A stretch of DNA of 64,000 nt from Microbacterium sp. W4I20 (GCF_030816505.1 NZ_JAUSYB010000001.1:2294001-2358000); one strand, 5' to 3'; positions 40,955 through 49,405 are shown, counted from the stretch's first letter. Notes: a model not told the origin generated them from the letters alone. Translations and numbers: made by a program.

Positions 40955-41230
40955 TCAGCGCTTGGTCGTCACCATTGCCGCGGCGATGGCGGCCGCCGTC
41001 ACCCCGAGGAGTCCGACAGCAAGCAGAGCAAGGCCGGCGGGCCAGACCGCGAGATAGGTCACTTCGAACTGGCCTTCGCCGATCGGTGTCCATTGCTCGA
41101 CTGTCCCCGCGACGGTGAGAGACACACCCGTGATGAGGGCGATCACCGGAACCACCCACGCGATCGACCAGCACGTTCGACGGATGATCGCCTGACGACC
41201 GGGCTCGGATTCGGTCTCCACATCGATCAT
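40955..41230 (-). CDS. Small two-helix membrane protein
   Basis: A 91-residue protein with helices around 23-43 and 62-85. It is convergent with the ABC-2 permease. No family recognised and no visible motif; the N-terminal 18 residues are polar and acidic. The start ATG at 41230 lacks a strong ribosome site. Confidence 0.65.
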   Translation of the reverse strand: MIDVETESEPGRQAIIRRTCWSIAWVVPVIALITGVSLTVAGTVEQWTPIGEGQFEVTYLAVWPAGLALLAVGLLGVTAAAIAAAMVTTKR

Positions 41231-41306
41231 GAAAGCACACGCACGAGGACAAGTCGATATTTCGGTGATTGCGTTCCCCGCACCTCGAACCCACTACTCT
41301 CACACC

Positions 41307-41735
41307 ATGCCCCGTGTCCTCCCGCGCGCCTGGATCTTCGACGTCGACGGCACCCTCGCGCTCATCGGCGACCGCTCTCCGTACGACATGCGGAACGTCT
41401 CGATCGATACCCCGCACCACCCGGTCGTCCTCGCCGCCCAGGCCTTCGCCGCCCACCCGGATGTCGATCAGCTCATCGTCGTCTCGGGCCGCGACGAGAC
41501 CGCCCGCCGCGCGACGGAAGCGTGGCTGACGTTCAACGGCATCCCGTTCGACCGACTGCTGCTGCGCCGCAAGGGCGACCAGCGCGCCGACCACCTCGTC
41601 AAGGCCGAGATCTACGACGCCTACATCGCTCCGCACTTCGAGGTCATCGGTGTCGTCGACGACCGCCGCAGCGTGGTCGAGATGTGGCGTTCGCGCGGAC
41701 TCGTCTGCTTCCAGGTCGCAGAAGGCGACTTCTGA
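41307..41735 (+). CDS. HAD-fold phosphatase, polynucleotide kinase-like
   Basis: A 142-residue protein. The catalytic Phe-Asp-Val-Asp-Gly-Thr-Leu is at 11-17, the second motif is Ile-Val-Val-Ser-Gly-Arg-Asp-Glu (about 57-64), and Val-Val-Asp-Asp-Arg-Arg is the acidic motif near 115-120. It resembles the 3'-phosphatase domain of T4-type polynucleotide kinase. ATG 41307 is preceded six bases upstream by TACTCT, a leaderless-type promoter box. The in-frame upstream ATG at 41229 is unlikely. Confidence 0.85.
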   Translation: MPRVLPRAWIFDVDGTLALIGDRSPYDMRNVSIDTPHHPVVLAAQAFAAHPDVDQLIVVSGRDETARRATEAWLTFNGIPFDRLLLRRKGDQRADHLVKAEIYDAYIAPHFEVIGVVDDRRSVVEMWRSRGLVCFQVAEGDF

Positions 41736-41739
41736 CGCC

Positions 41740-42580
41740 GTGGACTACGTATCCGTCGTCCCCCGGCCGCCTCTCGACGGACTGATCGACGACCTCTACT
41801 TCCTCGAGGGCGCACCGCCCTACCCGCGGCTCACCCTCCCGCCGATGCCCGGCTCGTTCCTCATCATCAACCTCGGGGATCCGTTCCGCATCCGCGCCGG
41901 CGAAGAGACCGCAGCATCCGATTGCGCCGACGGCTGCGTCATCAGCACGCCCACCCGCGCCATCGAGTTCGGCTACCCGCCCTCGACCCGGTCGGTCGGA
42001 GTGCACTTCACGGCTTGGGGCCTTGCGCCGTTCCTCACGGTGTCGGCCGAAGAGTTGTGCGACCGTCCGATGACCATCGAACAGGTGTGGGGCCGCGACA
42101 CCGCCATCGAACTCCACAAGCGATTGGATGCTGCCGCCGAACCACCCGCCATGCTCGAGATCCTCGAGCACGAACTGACGCGACGGCGACGCGACCTCCC
42201 CGGCCTCGACCTGGTTCGCGACGCGGCGAGCGCCATCATCGACACCCAGGGCGCCGTGCCGATCGGCGACCTGGCCGCGGCATCCAGCGTCAGCAGCACC
42301 CACCTCACCCAGCGCTTCAAGGAGATCGTCGGCGTCACCCCCAAGCGCTTCGCCCGCACCCGCCGCTTCGCCGCCACCCTGTTCGCCATCGACTTCGCTG
42401 CACCGATCGATTGGGCGGATGTCGCGACTCGCGCCGGCTACTTCGATCAGGCGCATTTCGGTCACGAGTTCCGGGCGTTCACCGGCCTCACCCCCCACCC
42501 GATACGTCGAGGTGAGGCAGCGGTTTCTGCGCGAGCATCCGGATCATGCTCTGGACAACTGGTCGCTGCCCACCGATTGA
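41740..42580 (+). pseudogene. AraC-family regulator with 3' frameshift
   Basis: The frame from GTG 41740 encodes an AraC/XylS-type protein: an N-terminal effector-binding region, then Asp-Leu-Ala-Ala-Ala-Ser-Ser-Val-Ser-Ser-Thr-His-Leu-Thr-Gln-Arg-Phe-Lys and Ala-Gly-Tyr-Phe-Asp-Gln-Ala-His-Phe-Gly-His-Glu-Phe. At a C-rich run (42491-42500) one base appears to be extra. Deleting it gives Tyr-Val-Glu-Val-Arg-Gln-Arg-Phe-Leu-Arg-Glu-His-Pro-Asp-His-Ala-Leu-Asp and a natural stop at 42578. As it stands the frame runs on to 42777 through the next gene. Damage affects only the tail, so activity may survive. Confidence 0.75.
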
Positions 42581-42647
42581 TTTCTTACAAGATCGGCGCC
42601 GCGCGAACTTCTAGCCTGAGGGCATCCCGCAAGCAGAGGAGCATCCC

Positions 42648-43230
42648 ATGGGCAAAGTGGTCATGTACGCATCGGTGTCGGTCGACGGCTTCATCGCCGA
42701 CGAGAACGATCAGCCGGGACCGCTCTTCGACTGGTTGGTCAGCGGCGACGTACCGCTGGATGACAGCGGAGTGCTGAAGGTGTCGCAGACGTCGTTCGAC
42801 TACATCCGCCCGTACTGGGACGAGATCGGCGTGACCATCGCCGGCCGCCACGTGTTCGACATGACCGACGGCTGGGACGGCGTGCCTCCCGGCGGAGTCG
42901 ACCACGTCGTCGTGGTGTCGCACCCGGCCGAAGCCCGAGGGGTGGCATCCGGATGCTCCGTACCACTTCGTCGCTGGAGTCGAGGCAGCGGTGGCAAAGG
43001 CGCGGGAGCTCGCGGGCGACCGGACCGTCGAAGTCGCGGCCGGCGATATCGGCGGTCAGGCGTTCGCCGCGGGACTGGTCGACGAGGTGCGGATGGACGT
43101 GGTGCCCGTCGTCCTCGGGTCGGGCAGGCGGTTCTTCGGGGCGGTGGACGGACAGCGGATGCTGAACGACGCGGTCGACGTCATCCAGGGCGAGCGGGTG
43201 CTGCACCTGCGGTATCTCGTGACGCGGTGA
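42648..43230 (+). pseudogene. Dihydrofolate reductase/RibD-like protein, frameshifted
   Basis: ATG 42648 opens with Gly-Lys-Val-Val-Met-Tyr-Ala-Ser-Val-Ser-Val-Asp-Gly-Phe-Ile-Ala-Asp, a RibD C-terminal family start. At 42923-42925 an extra C shifts the frame; removing it yields Val-Ser-His-Arg-Pro-Lys-Pro-Glu-Gly-Trp-His-Pro and continues to Gly-Gln-Ala-Phe-Ala-Ala-Gly-Leu-Val-Asp-Glu-Val and a stop at 43228-43230. An NADPH-dependent reductase is the likely ancestral product. It is downstream of the AraC gene, which is broken in the same way. Confidence 0.78.
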
Positions 43231-43244
43231 TCCGTACCCAGCGG

Positions 43245-43425
43245 TAGAGTCGACCCCATGTCGAGTCCTGAGTCAGACAGGTCAGGGGCTGCCGGTCACA
43301 CCGCCAGCCCCCGGATCCGCTGAAGCCGACGTCCGCCTCCGCGCGGGCGTCGATCCGCCGTACTCGGGCGATGGCCGTGGTGATCAAGAAGCTCCCTTTC
43401 TTGACCTCTCACCTCGGAGTACTCG
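43245..43425 (+). promoter_or_regulatory. Structured leader of the Cmx-like exporter
   Basis: A TAGAGT box (43245-43250) precedes an ATG by seven bases, so transcription may start at 43258. Two hairpins follow: GGGGCTG at 43285-43291 with CAGCCCC at 43305-43311 (with a further inner stem), and CGACGTCCGC at 43327-43336 with 43343-43352. A small reading frame begins at 43371 and runs over the exporter start in another frame. Such leaders often mediate antibiotic-dependent induction. Confidence 0.55.
43258..43323 (+). CDS. Possible leader peptide upstream of cmx-like gene
   Basis: A 21-codon frame starting with ATG right where a leaderless transcript would begin, and ending before the second hairpin; the first hairpin lies within it. 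The peptide would be Ser/Arg/Pro-rich. Its role in attenuation is inferred. Confidence 0.35.
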   Translation: MSSPESDRSGAAGHTASPRIR

Positions 43426-44586
43426 ATGCCTTTCTCTCTCTATCTGCTTGCCCTGGCGGTCTTCGTCATGGGCACCTCGGAATTCATGCTCGCTGGACTA
43501 CTGCCCGCCATCGCGAGCGACCTCGACGTCTCGGTCGGCACGGCGGGCCTGCTGACCTCGGCGTTCGCCGTCGGCATGGTCGTCGGCGCGCCTTTGATGG
43601 CGGCATTCGCCCGCCGCTGGCCGCCACGCCTCACGCTGATCGTCTGCCTGATCGTGTTCGCCGGATGCCACATCGTCGGAGCACTCACGCCGACGTTCTC
43701 GGTGCTGCTCGTCACCCGCGTGCTCAGCGCGCTCGCGAACGCGGGCTTCCTGGCCGTCGCGCTCACCACGGCCACCGCACTTGTCCCCGCCGACCGGAAG
43801 GGACGCGCACTTGCGGTGCTGTTGTCGGGCGCGACCATCGCCACCGTCGCCGGCGTTCCTGCGGGAGCGCTGTTCGGCACCGCGCTGGGATGGCGGTCGA
43901 CGTTCTGGGCGATCGCGGCCCTCTGCGTTCCGGCCGTGATCGGGGTGCTGCGCGGGATTCCGCGTGCGCCTTCGCAGGCCGGGTTGGCGGGGCTTTCGTT
44001 GAGGCGAGAACTGCGCGAGCTGGGGTCGTCGCGGCTCCTCCTCGCTATGACCCTCGGAGCGTTGGTCAACGGCGGGACGTTCGCCGCGTTCACCTTCCTG
44101 GCACCGGTCGTCACGGATATCGCAGGACTGGATGCCGGATGGGTGTCGGTCGCGCTGGTGCTGTTCGGTGTCGGTTCGTTCCTGGGGGTGACGCTTGCGG
44201 GGCGGCTGTCGGATCGGCATCCCGGGCTCGTGCTCGGCATCGGTGGACCGCTGCTTCTCGCCGGCTGGGTTCTGACGGCGCTGGTCGCCGCGGAGCCTGC
44301 CGCGCTGCTGGCGCTGATCTTCGTGCAGGGAGTGCTGTCGTTCGGCGTCGGCAGCACCCTGATCGCGCGGGTGCTCTACGCAGCATCCGGTGCACCGACG
44401 ATGGGCGGGTCGTATGCGACCGCCGCGTTGAACATCGGGGCTGCGGTCGGGCCGGTGCTCGGCGGGATCTGGCTGGGAGCCGGGCTCGTCGCGCCGGTGT
44501 GGGTGGCGGCCGGGATGACGGGGGTGGCGCTGGTGGTCGCGGCGGTGTTCCGGCGCGCGGTCGTGGGATCGAGCGGGGGTCGGTAG
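43426..44586 (+). CDS. MFS transporter, Cmx/CmrA-like chloramphenicol exporter
   Basis: A 386-residue major facilitator with 12 helices. The N-terminus Met-Pro-Phe-Ser-Leu-Tyr-Leu-Leu-Ala-Leu-Ala-Val-Phe-Val-Met-Gly-Thr-Ser-Glu-Phe-Met, followed by Gly-Leu-Leu-Pro-Ala-Ile-Ala, Gly-Leu-Leu-Thr-Ser-Ala-Phe-Ala and Gly-Ala-Pro-Leu-Met-Ala, closely follows Cmx of corynebacteria. Ala-Ser-Gly-Ala-Pro-Thr-Met-Gly-Gly-Ser is the Cmx-like motif in the second half. Drug export by proton antiport is the family activity; whether it confers resistance here is unknown. GGAG lies seven bases before the ATG. Confidence 0.88.
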   Translation: MPFSLYLLALAVFVMGTSEFMLAGLLPAIASDLDVSVGTAGLLTSAFAVGMVVGAPLMAAFARRWPPRLTLIVCLIVFAGCHIVGALTPTFSVLLVTRVLSALANAGFLAVALTTATALVPADRKGRALAVLLSGATIATVAGVPAGALFGTALGWRSTFWAIAALCVPAVIGVLRGIPRAPSQAGLAGLSLRRELRELGSSRLLLAMTLGALVNGGTFAAFTFLAPVVTDIAGLDAGWVSVALVLFGVGSFLGVTLAGRLSDRHPGLVLGIGGPLLLAGWVLTALVAAEPAALLALIFVQGVLSFGVGSTLIARVLYAASGAPTMGGSYATAALNIGAAVGPVLGGIWLGAGLVAPVWVAAGMTGVALVVAAVFRRAVVGSSGGR

Positions 44587-44595
44587 CGCGACCCC

Positions 44596-45078
44596 CTACG
44601 AGGTGTGGTCGTCCTTCGACCGCACCTCGATGTGCGGGTCGCCGATGCGGGTGAAGAGCACGAGCATCCAGTCGATCCAGGTGCCGTCAGGCTGGCGCAT
44701 CTCCCACCGGGCGCGCATCTGGCCGCCGCCCTCGAACGTCAGGGTCGCGCGGATCCCTTCGCCCTCGTTGCGATACCGGCCCTCGGAATCGAACCGACCG
44801 ATCGCCCGCTCGACCGTGCCGTCGGCGTTGAAGGAGGTCTGATCGAACTCCGTCGAAGAACCCTCGCGTGGAGTGAAGATCTCGATGGCCTCCTTCCGAC
44901 CGCCGAAGATCTCGACATCCACCCGGTGCACCATCTGGCGTTCCCCCGGGAACCACTCGTAGATGTCGTGACCCGACCACTCCTCGCCCGCCTGCTCCCC
45001 GGCGAGCAGCCGACCCGCAGATCGCCACGTCCCGACAAGCCGACTCATCTTCTCGCGCAGTTCTTCGTCGTCGCTCAT
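44596..45078 (-). CDS. Hypothetical protein, lipocalin-like (DUF1579-type) fold
   Basis: A 160-residue protein with a beta-rich pattern: Leu-Val-Gly-Thr-Trp-Arg-Ser-Ala-Gly-Arg, Ile-Tyr-Glu-Trp-Phe-Pro-Gly, and Trp-Glu-Met-Arg-Gln-Pro-Asp-Gly-Thr-Trp. The Gly-Thr-Trp at the start and the repeated charged strands resemble DUF1579-type lipid or heme-binding proteins; this is a weak match. ATG 45078 is chosen (Met-Ser-Asp-Asp-Glu-Glu). It is convergent with the exporter gene. Confidence 0.65.
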   Translation of the reverse strand: MSDDEELREKMSRLVGTWRSAGRLLAGEQAGEEWSGHDIYEWFPGERQMVHRVDVEIFGGRKEAIEIFTPREGSSTEFDQTSFNADGTVERAIGRFDSEGRYRNEGEGIRATLTFEGGGQMRARWEMRQPDGTWIDWMLVLFTRIGDPHIEVRSKDDHTS

Positions 45079-45151
45079 CACTCCAGGGAACCCCGAGAGA
45101 GGGTTGGGCGCAAGCACCTTCGGGGCGAGCGGATGCTGCGGTAGCGGCTTA

Positions 45152-45430
45152 TTACTCCGCTTCGCGCGTTCGGCGCCAGGCCCGCAACCAGGCGAAGCGG
45201 CCCTCGGTGAGGTTCGATCCGGCGAGGAATGCGAGCAGACCGATCAGGAGCCCGGCGCCGAAGTCGGCACTCGCCGCAGAACTCAGTTCACCATCCGACT
45301 GGAGGTTCACCAGCACAGCAAAGAGCAGCAGCACGGGGACACACGCGAGCACGGTCCCGAGCTTCGGACCGACCCAGCCGACAACGAGTCCGTACGCGAA
45401 CAGCGCGATACCGATGACGAGGAAGATCAT
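45152..45430 (-). CDS. Small membrane protein, unknown
   Basis: A 92-residue protein with three hydrophobic helices (about 2-16, 22-42 and 55-72) and a basic C-terminus. GAGGGG lies 8 bases before ATG 45430; a GTG three codons earlier is possible. No family recognised. The 145 bases before the next gene show nothing remarkable. Confidence 0.65.
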   Translation of the reverse strand: MIFLVIGIALFAYGLVVGWVGPKLGTVLACVPVLLLFAVLVNLQSDGELSSAASADFGAGLLIGLLAFLAGSNLTEGRFAWLRAWRRTREAE

Positions 45431-45584
45431 CTCGCGCACCCCTCACATCTCCGGATCGAAGCCACCGCGACCTGAAAGCTGCGGCACCTGCCGAACCCAT
45501 GCAAGCACACATATGAGGACGCCCGCAGTATTCTGCGCGACGATCAGTCCGGACTCACCCCGCGCCTCTCCGGGAACCTCGGCT

Positions 45585-46268
45585 CTAGGCGAACGTCCGC
45601 ACGCTGCTCCGCTCCCGGAACATCGTCCACAGTCGCTCAGCGACGTCAGCGGGGTCGATGGCGTCCGGCCCCGAATACGGAGAGCCCTTCACCGCACGGG
45701 TGATGACTATCTCGCCGACGTACACGTCGTCGCCGCGGAGCCTCTCAGCCAGGAGCCCGACGAGTTTGGACTTCGCGGCGCACTCCAGTGCAACGCCGTC
45801 GCCACCGAACGAGACAGCGCCGCGATCGATCTCCTCGCCGGACACCCCGAGGCCGCCGTTGACCACGAGCACCGCTGCATCCGAAGCAGACCGCAGGTCG
45901 TCGACGCTCGCCTGCACGAGTGCGGCCAACCCGCCCACCCCGATCGAGAACACCCGCTCGATCTGCTCGGGCGGGTCGGTGAGTACATCCGACACCTCGA
46001 CGTGGCGGTATGCCGTGAGCGCGAGCGCCGAGATCGGTCCGAGTTCCGACCGCACGGCGGCGACGACGGCGGGCACCGAGTCGACGTCCGAGACATCGCC
46101 GACGAACGCGCGAGCCTCGACGCCCTGGGCAGCGAGGAGCTCGACTCCGGCGCCCAGTCGCTCCTCGCTCCGCCCCACGAGTGCGATAGTCCAGCCTTGC
46201 CCGCCGAAACGCGCGGCGATCGAATGGGCGTTTCCTGGGCCGTACCCGGCCAGAAGAAGAAGAGGCAT
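45585..46268 (-). CDS. Short-chain dehydrogenase/reductase
   Basis: A 227-residue SDR-like protein. The nucleotide loop is a variant: Ala-Gly-Tyr-Gly-Pro-Gly-Asn-Ala-His-Ser-Ile-Ala, followed by Gly-Arg-Ser-Glu-Glu-Arg-Leu. Glu-Cys-Ala-Ala-Lys-Ser-Lys occupies the region where Tyr-X-X-X-Lys is expected; the Tyr seems replaced. It may therefore be an inactive or unusual member. It is divergent from a tetR gene with a strong dyad between. Confidence 0.85.
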   Translation of the reverse strand: MPLLLLAGYGPGNAHSIAARFGGQGWTIALVGRSEERLGAGVELLAAQGVEARAFVGDVSDVDSVPAVVAAVRSELGPISALALTAYRHVEVSDVLTDPPEQIERVFSIGVGGLAALVQASVDDLRSASDAAVLVVNGGLGVSGEEIDRGAVSFGGDGVALECAAKSKLVGLLAERLRGDDVYVGEIVITRAVKGSPYSGPDAIDPADVAERLWTMFRERSSVRTFA

Positions 46269-46319
46269 GATTCGTGTTCCTGTCGAAGGATGAAGGGTGG
46301 GATTGTCGAAACAGCTAAA

Positions 46320-46342
46320 CGGATATGGAACCTCCGTATCCG
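46320..46342. promoter_or_regulatory. TetR-type dyad operator
   Basis: CGGATATGGA at 46320-46329 and TCCGTATCCG at 46333-46342 are inverted with one mismatch and a 3-base gap. It lies between the divergent SDR and tetR genes, 19 bases from the tetR start. Confidence 0.75.
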
Positions 46343-46361
46343 GTTAAGGTAGCATGCTCCT

Positions 46362-47015
46362 ATGGCCCCCGACACCGTCTCTCCTATCCGTCGATCCCGA
46401 GCGGACGCCGAGCGCAATCGGCGCACCATCCTCGACGCAGCCACTCGTGTCTTCGCCGAGCATGGTCCCCGCGCCACCCTCAATGACGTCGCGCGGGAAG
46501 CATCCGTGGGCATCGGAACCGTGTACCGCAAGTACCCCGACAAGGAGGCGCTGCTCGACGCCCTATTCGACGACAAGATCGGCGCGATCCTCCAGGTCGT
46601 GCGCGCTGCGGCGGCGATCGAAGATGCCGGCGAGGCCTTCCGCACCTACCTCGGGGGCATCATCGAGCTGCACGCTGGCGACCGCAGCCTCGCGACCGTC
46701 CTCTTCGGCCCCGGACGCTACGAGCGCCTGGCAGGGGATCGGTTCACGGAGCTGGCCACGACGGCCGACGCACTCATCGACGCGGCAGTCGCCGCAGGGG
46801 AGCTGCGCGACGGCTTCACCCGGCAGGACACGACCGTGCTCGCCGTCATGGTCGCCTCCGTCGCCGGCGCCACCCGCGACGCCGACCCGTCCGCGTGGCG
46901 GCGATACAGCGAGTTCGTGGTCGACGGCACGCGCGGGAGGGCGAATCCCGCAGCGATCACCCATCCGCCGCTGCCCTTCGCCGAGACGGCACGCGCGCTG
47001 GGCGGGATGCTGTGA
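46362..47015 (+). CDS. TetR/AcrR-family transcriptional regulator
   Basis: A 217-residue protein with the TetR DNA-binding domain near residues 15-62 (Arg-Arg-Thr-Ile-Leu-Asp-Ala-Ala-Thr-Arg-Val-Phe, Thr-Leu-Asn-Asp-Val-Ala, Gly-Thr-Val-Tyr-Arg-Lys-Tyr). Its stop overlaps a downstream metallo-hydrolase-like gene (GTGA). The dyad at 46320-46342 is its likely operator, and both the SDR and the hydrolase are likely targets. Confidence 0.92.
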   Translation: MAPDTVSPIRRSRADAERNRRTILDAATRVFAEHGPRATLNDVAREASVGIGTVYRKYPDKEALLDALFDDKIGAILQVVRAAAAIEDAGEAFRTYLGGIIELHAGDRSLATVLFGPGRYERLAGDRFTELATTADALIDAAVAAGELRDGFTRQDTTVLAVMVASVAGATRDADPSAWRRYSEFVVDGTRGRANPAAITHPPLPFAETARALGGML

Positions 47016-47659
47016 GCACCCTCGAGCAGGTCCACCCGCGGCTCTACACGACCCCGACCGCACCGCTGCCGTTCCTCGCCGGTGTGGTCGTGCGCTCGTT
47101 CCTCCTCGAGCGCGAGGCGGGCAACGTGCTCGTGTACAACTCCCCCGGCATCGACGCGGCACACGAGGAGATCACTCGACTGAGTGCACCCGAACGCCTG
47201 CTGATCAACCACTGGCACGAGGCCACCTATCCGGCGCCGCGCCTGGAGGTTCCGACATGGGTGCATATCGCCGACAAGGCTCGAACAGCAGGCACGCTCG
47301 CCGTTGCGGGAACCTTCGACGGCCGCGAGCGCATCGACGACGATCTGGAAATCATCCCGACCTCCGGGCACACCGCCGGCACCACGACGTTCCTCTGGGA
47401 CAGCGGCCAGCACCGTTTCCTGTTCGTCGGCGACTCCCTCTGGCGTCACAGAGGACGCTGGCAGGTCGTGCTCCTCGGCGAGAGCCTGCGCGCGGAGTAC
47501 CTCGCCTCCCTCCGGCTGCTCCTCAACCTCGACTTCGACGTTCTCGTGCCGTGGGGGACGGATGCCGGCGACCCGGCCACCTTCCCGATGACACGATCCG
47601 ACGCTCGGCGCGAGATCGAGGAGCTCATCCGTCGCGTGGAGTCCGGTGCGGATGAGTGA
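47012..47659 (+). CDS. Metallo-beta-lactamase-fold-like protein
   Basis: A 215-residue protein. His-Trp-His-Glu-Ala (about 69-73) is a shortened version of the H-x-H-x-D motif, Thr-Ser-Gly-His-Thr-Ala-Gly-Thr holds the next histidine, and Phe-Val-Gly-Asp-Ser-Leu-Trp gives the bridging aspartate. The first motif lacks the usual Asp-His, so the metal site may be altered. GTG 47012 overlaps the tetR stop. Confidence 0.8.
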   Translation: MSTLEQVHPRLYTTPTAPLPFLAGVVVRSFLLEREAGNVLVYNSPGIDAAHEEITRLSAPERLLINHWHEATYPAPRLEVPTWVHIADKARTAGTLAVAGTFDGRERIDDDLEIIPTSGHTAGTTTFLWDSGQHRFLFVGDSLWRHRGRWQVVLLGESLRAEYLASLRLLLNLDFDVLVPWGTDAGDPATFPMTRSDARREIEELIRRVESGADE

Positions 47660-47726
47660 GTTCGGTCGAGACGCGGTCTGAACGGCGAGGGATCTCGGCG
47701 CGCGGGCGGTTCTTCCCGTGCGTCAC

Positions 47727-48308
47727 TCAGCTCCCGGGAACCACGATCCCCCGCAGCAGCACACCCACTGTCGCATCCACCCGCTCGTCCCCAAGCGGAC
47801 GCCCGAGCAGCGCGGCGTAGCTCGCCATGGCGACGAACTGGTCCGCGATGGCGGCAGCATCCGCATCCGCCCTCACATCGCCGGCGTCGACGGCGAGCGC
47901 CATCCGCGACGACACCCACTCGCGGATCGGCGCCGCCAGCTTCTCATTCAGAGCGAGCCCGAGTTCGGGATCGGATGCCGTGATCACGATCAGCGCCCGC
48001 GCGATCGCGACTCCGTCGGCATCCGCCAGCGATGCGCTCATCGCGGAGAACCAGGAGCGCAGATCGGCGGCGAGGTCGGACGTGAAGGGCACGGCGACAT
48101 CCGCGCCCGGCAGTCCTCCCTCGAGCAGCGCCTCACCGAGGATCGCGGCCTTCGACGGCCACCACCGGTAGATCGTCTGCTTCGAGACCTCGGCCTCGGC
48201 GGCGAGTCCCTCGATCGTCACTGCCTCGTATCCGCCGGTCGTCAGAGCAGCACGCATCGCGTCGAGCACAGACTGGCGAGCTTTTTCACTGCGAGGACGA
48301 GGCACCAT
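47727..48308 (-). CDS. TetR-family transcriptional regulator
   Basis: A 193-residue TetR: Val-Pro-Arg-Pro-Arg-Ser-Glu-Lys-Ala-Arg-Gln-Ser-Val-Leu-Asp-Ala-Met, Val-Thr-Ile-Glu-Gly-Leu-Ala-Ala-Glu-Ala-Glu-Val-Ser-Lys-Gln-Thr-Ile-Tyr-Arg-Trp-Trp-Pro, the latter typical of TetR_C_11-like proteins. ATG 48308 is preferred; an earlier in-frame ATG at 48337 would cover the operator dyad. It is divergent from an SDR gene, its likely target. Confidence 0.92.
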   Translation of the reverse strand: MVPRPRSEKARQSVLDAMRAALTTGGYEAVTIEGLAAEAEVSKQTIYRWWPSKAAILGEALLEGGLPGADVAVPFTSDLAADLRSWFSAMSASLADADGVAIARALIVITASDPELGLALNEKLAAPIREWVSSRMALAVDAGDVRADADAAAIADQFVAMASYAALLGRPLGDERVDATVGVLLRGIVVPGS

Positions 48309-48311
48309 CCG

Positions 48312-48331
48312 AGCGTACTCAGGCGTACACT
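48312..48331. promoter_or_regulatory. Putative TetR operator
   Basis: A 20-base partial dyad centred on two GTAC boxes (14 of 20 positions symmetrical) lies directly before the tetR start and upstream of the SDR gene. Confidence 0.45.
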
Positions 48332-48380
48332 CGATCATAAGTAGACGCACCGTTGCGAAACTCGAACAAGGAGAACGAGC

Positions 48381-49382
48381 ATGGCCCTCACCGCACACTC
48401 CACCATCGGCGACTGGCTGGACGACCCGACCGGCGGGCCGCTCATCCGCAGCCTCTTCGAGAAGACCGGCGCCGACCCCTCGCTGCTCACCCCGGTGCTC
48501 GGCCTGCCGCTGCAGCAGCTCGTCGCGATGAGCCAGGGCGCGATGCCGCAGTCGATCGTCGACGACCTGGTGCGCGCGGCCAACGGCGGCGAGATCCCGG
48601 AGGACGCGGAGGACAGCGGGTGGACCGAGAAGCCCACCGCGGGCCGCTTCGCCGGCAAGACCGTGATCGTAACCGGCGCAGCATCCGGAATCGGCAAGGC
48701 CACGGCATCCCGCATCGCGCGCGAGGGCGGTCGCGTGATCGCCAGCGACATCGCCGCAGAGAAGCTCGACGCGCTGAAGGCTTCGTTGCCGGATGCTGAC
48801 ATCGTCACGGTCCCCGGCGACCTCACGAAGCAGGATGCGATCGACGCCGTCCTCGCGGCCGCGGGCGACCGCATCGACGGCCTCGCGAACGTCGCCGGCA
48901 TCAACGACGACTTCTCCCCCGCGGGCGAGACGACGGATGCTGTCTGGGATCGGGTCATCGCGATCAACCTCACCGCTCCGTTCAAGCTCATGCGCGCGGT
49001 GCTGCCGGTGATGGAGGCGGCGGGCCGCGGGGCGATCCTCAACGTGTCGAGCGAGGCGGGCCTGCGCGGCAACGCCTCGGGCAACGCCTACACGGCGAGC
49101 AAGCACGGCATCATCGGCGTGACCAAGTCGGCGGCGTTCATGTACGGCCCGAAGGGCATCCGCGTGAACTCGGTCGCGCCGGGCGGCGTGGCCACCGGCA
49201 TCCCGATGCCTCCGAACATGTCGGAGTACGGATCGGGCCGGCTGGCCCCGTTCCAGCAGGCGATCCCGACGGTCGCGACGGCGGAGCACTTGGCCGCGTC
49301 GATCACGTTCCTGCTGTCGGATGACGCGGTGAACATCAACGGGGCCGTGCTCGCGAGCGATGGGGGCTGGTCGGTGCAGTAG
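48381..49382 (+). CDS. SDR-family oxidoreductase with N-terminal helical extension
   Basis: A 333-residue protein. The first 85 residues are a separate helical segment (Thr-Ile-Gly-Asp-Trp-Leu-Asp-Asp-Pro-Thr-Gly-Gly-Pro-Leu-Ile-Arg). The SDR core begins at about 92 with Val-Ile-Val-Thr-Gly-Ala-Ala-Ser-Gly-Ile-Gly; the active site is Asn-Val-Ser-Ser and Tyr-Thr-Ala-Ser-Lys-His. The end Gly-Ala-Val-Leu-Ala-Ser-Asp-Gly-Gly is canonical. The extension is seen in some SDRs linked to glycosidase domains but no function is known. AAGGAG precedes the ATG. Confidence 0.92.
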   Translation: MALTAHSTIGDWLDDPTGGPLIRSLFEKTGADPSLLTPVLGLPLQQLVAMSQGAMPQSIVDDLVRAANGGEIPEDAEDSGWTEKPTAGRFAGKTVIVTGAASGIGKATASRIAREGGRVIASDIAAEKLDALKASLPDADIVTVPGDLTKQDAIDAVLAAAGDRIDGLANVAGINDDFSPAGETTDAVWDRVIAINLTAPFKLMRAVLPVMEAAGRGAILNVSSEAGLRGNASGNAYTASKHGIIGVTKSAAFMYGPKGIRVNSVAPGGVATGIPMPPNMSEYGSGRLAPFQQAIPTVATAEHLAASITFLLSDDAVNINGAVLASDGGWSVQ

Positions 49383-49405
49383 AGCGCTGGCCTAGTCTGA
49401 ACCGC

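Noticed and set aside
42581..42777. C-terminal tail of the AraC frame reading into the next gene
   Set aside because: Arg/Ser-rich, out-of-phase translation of the RibD-like gene; explained by one extra base at 42491-42500.
43371..44654. 427-residue frame starting in the cmx leader
   Set aside because: After about 25 residues it becomes Arg-rich shadow sequence over the exporter gene; only its first codons might matter as a leader.
47727..49289. 520-residue frame joining the TetR protein to an antisense sequence
   Set aside because: The N-terminal 320 residues are the complement of the SDR gene and are not protein-like; the TetR start is at 48308.
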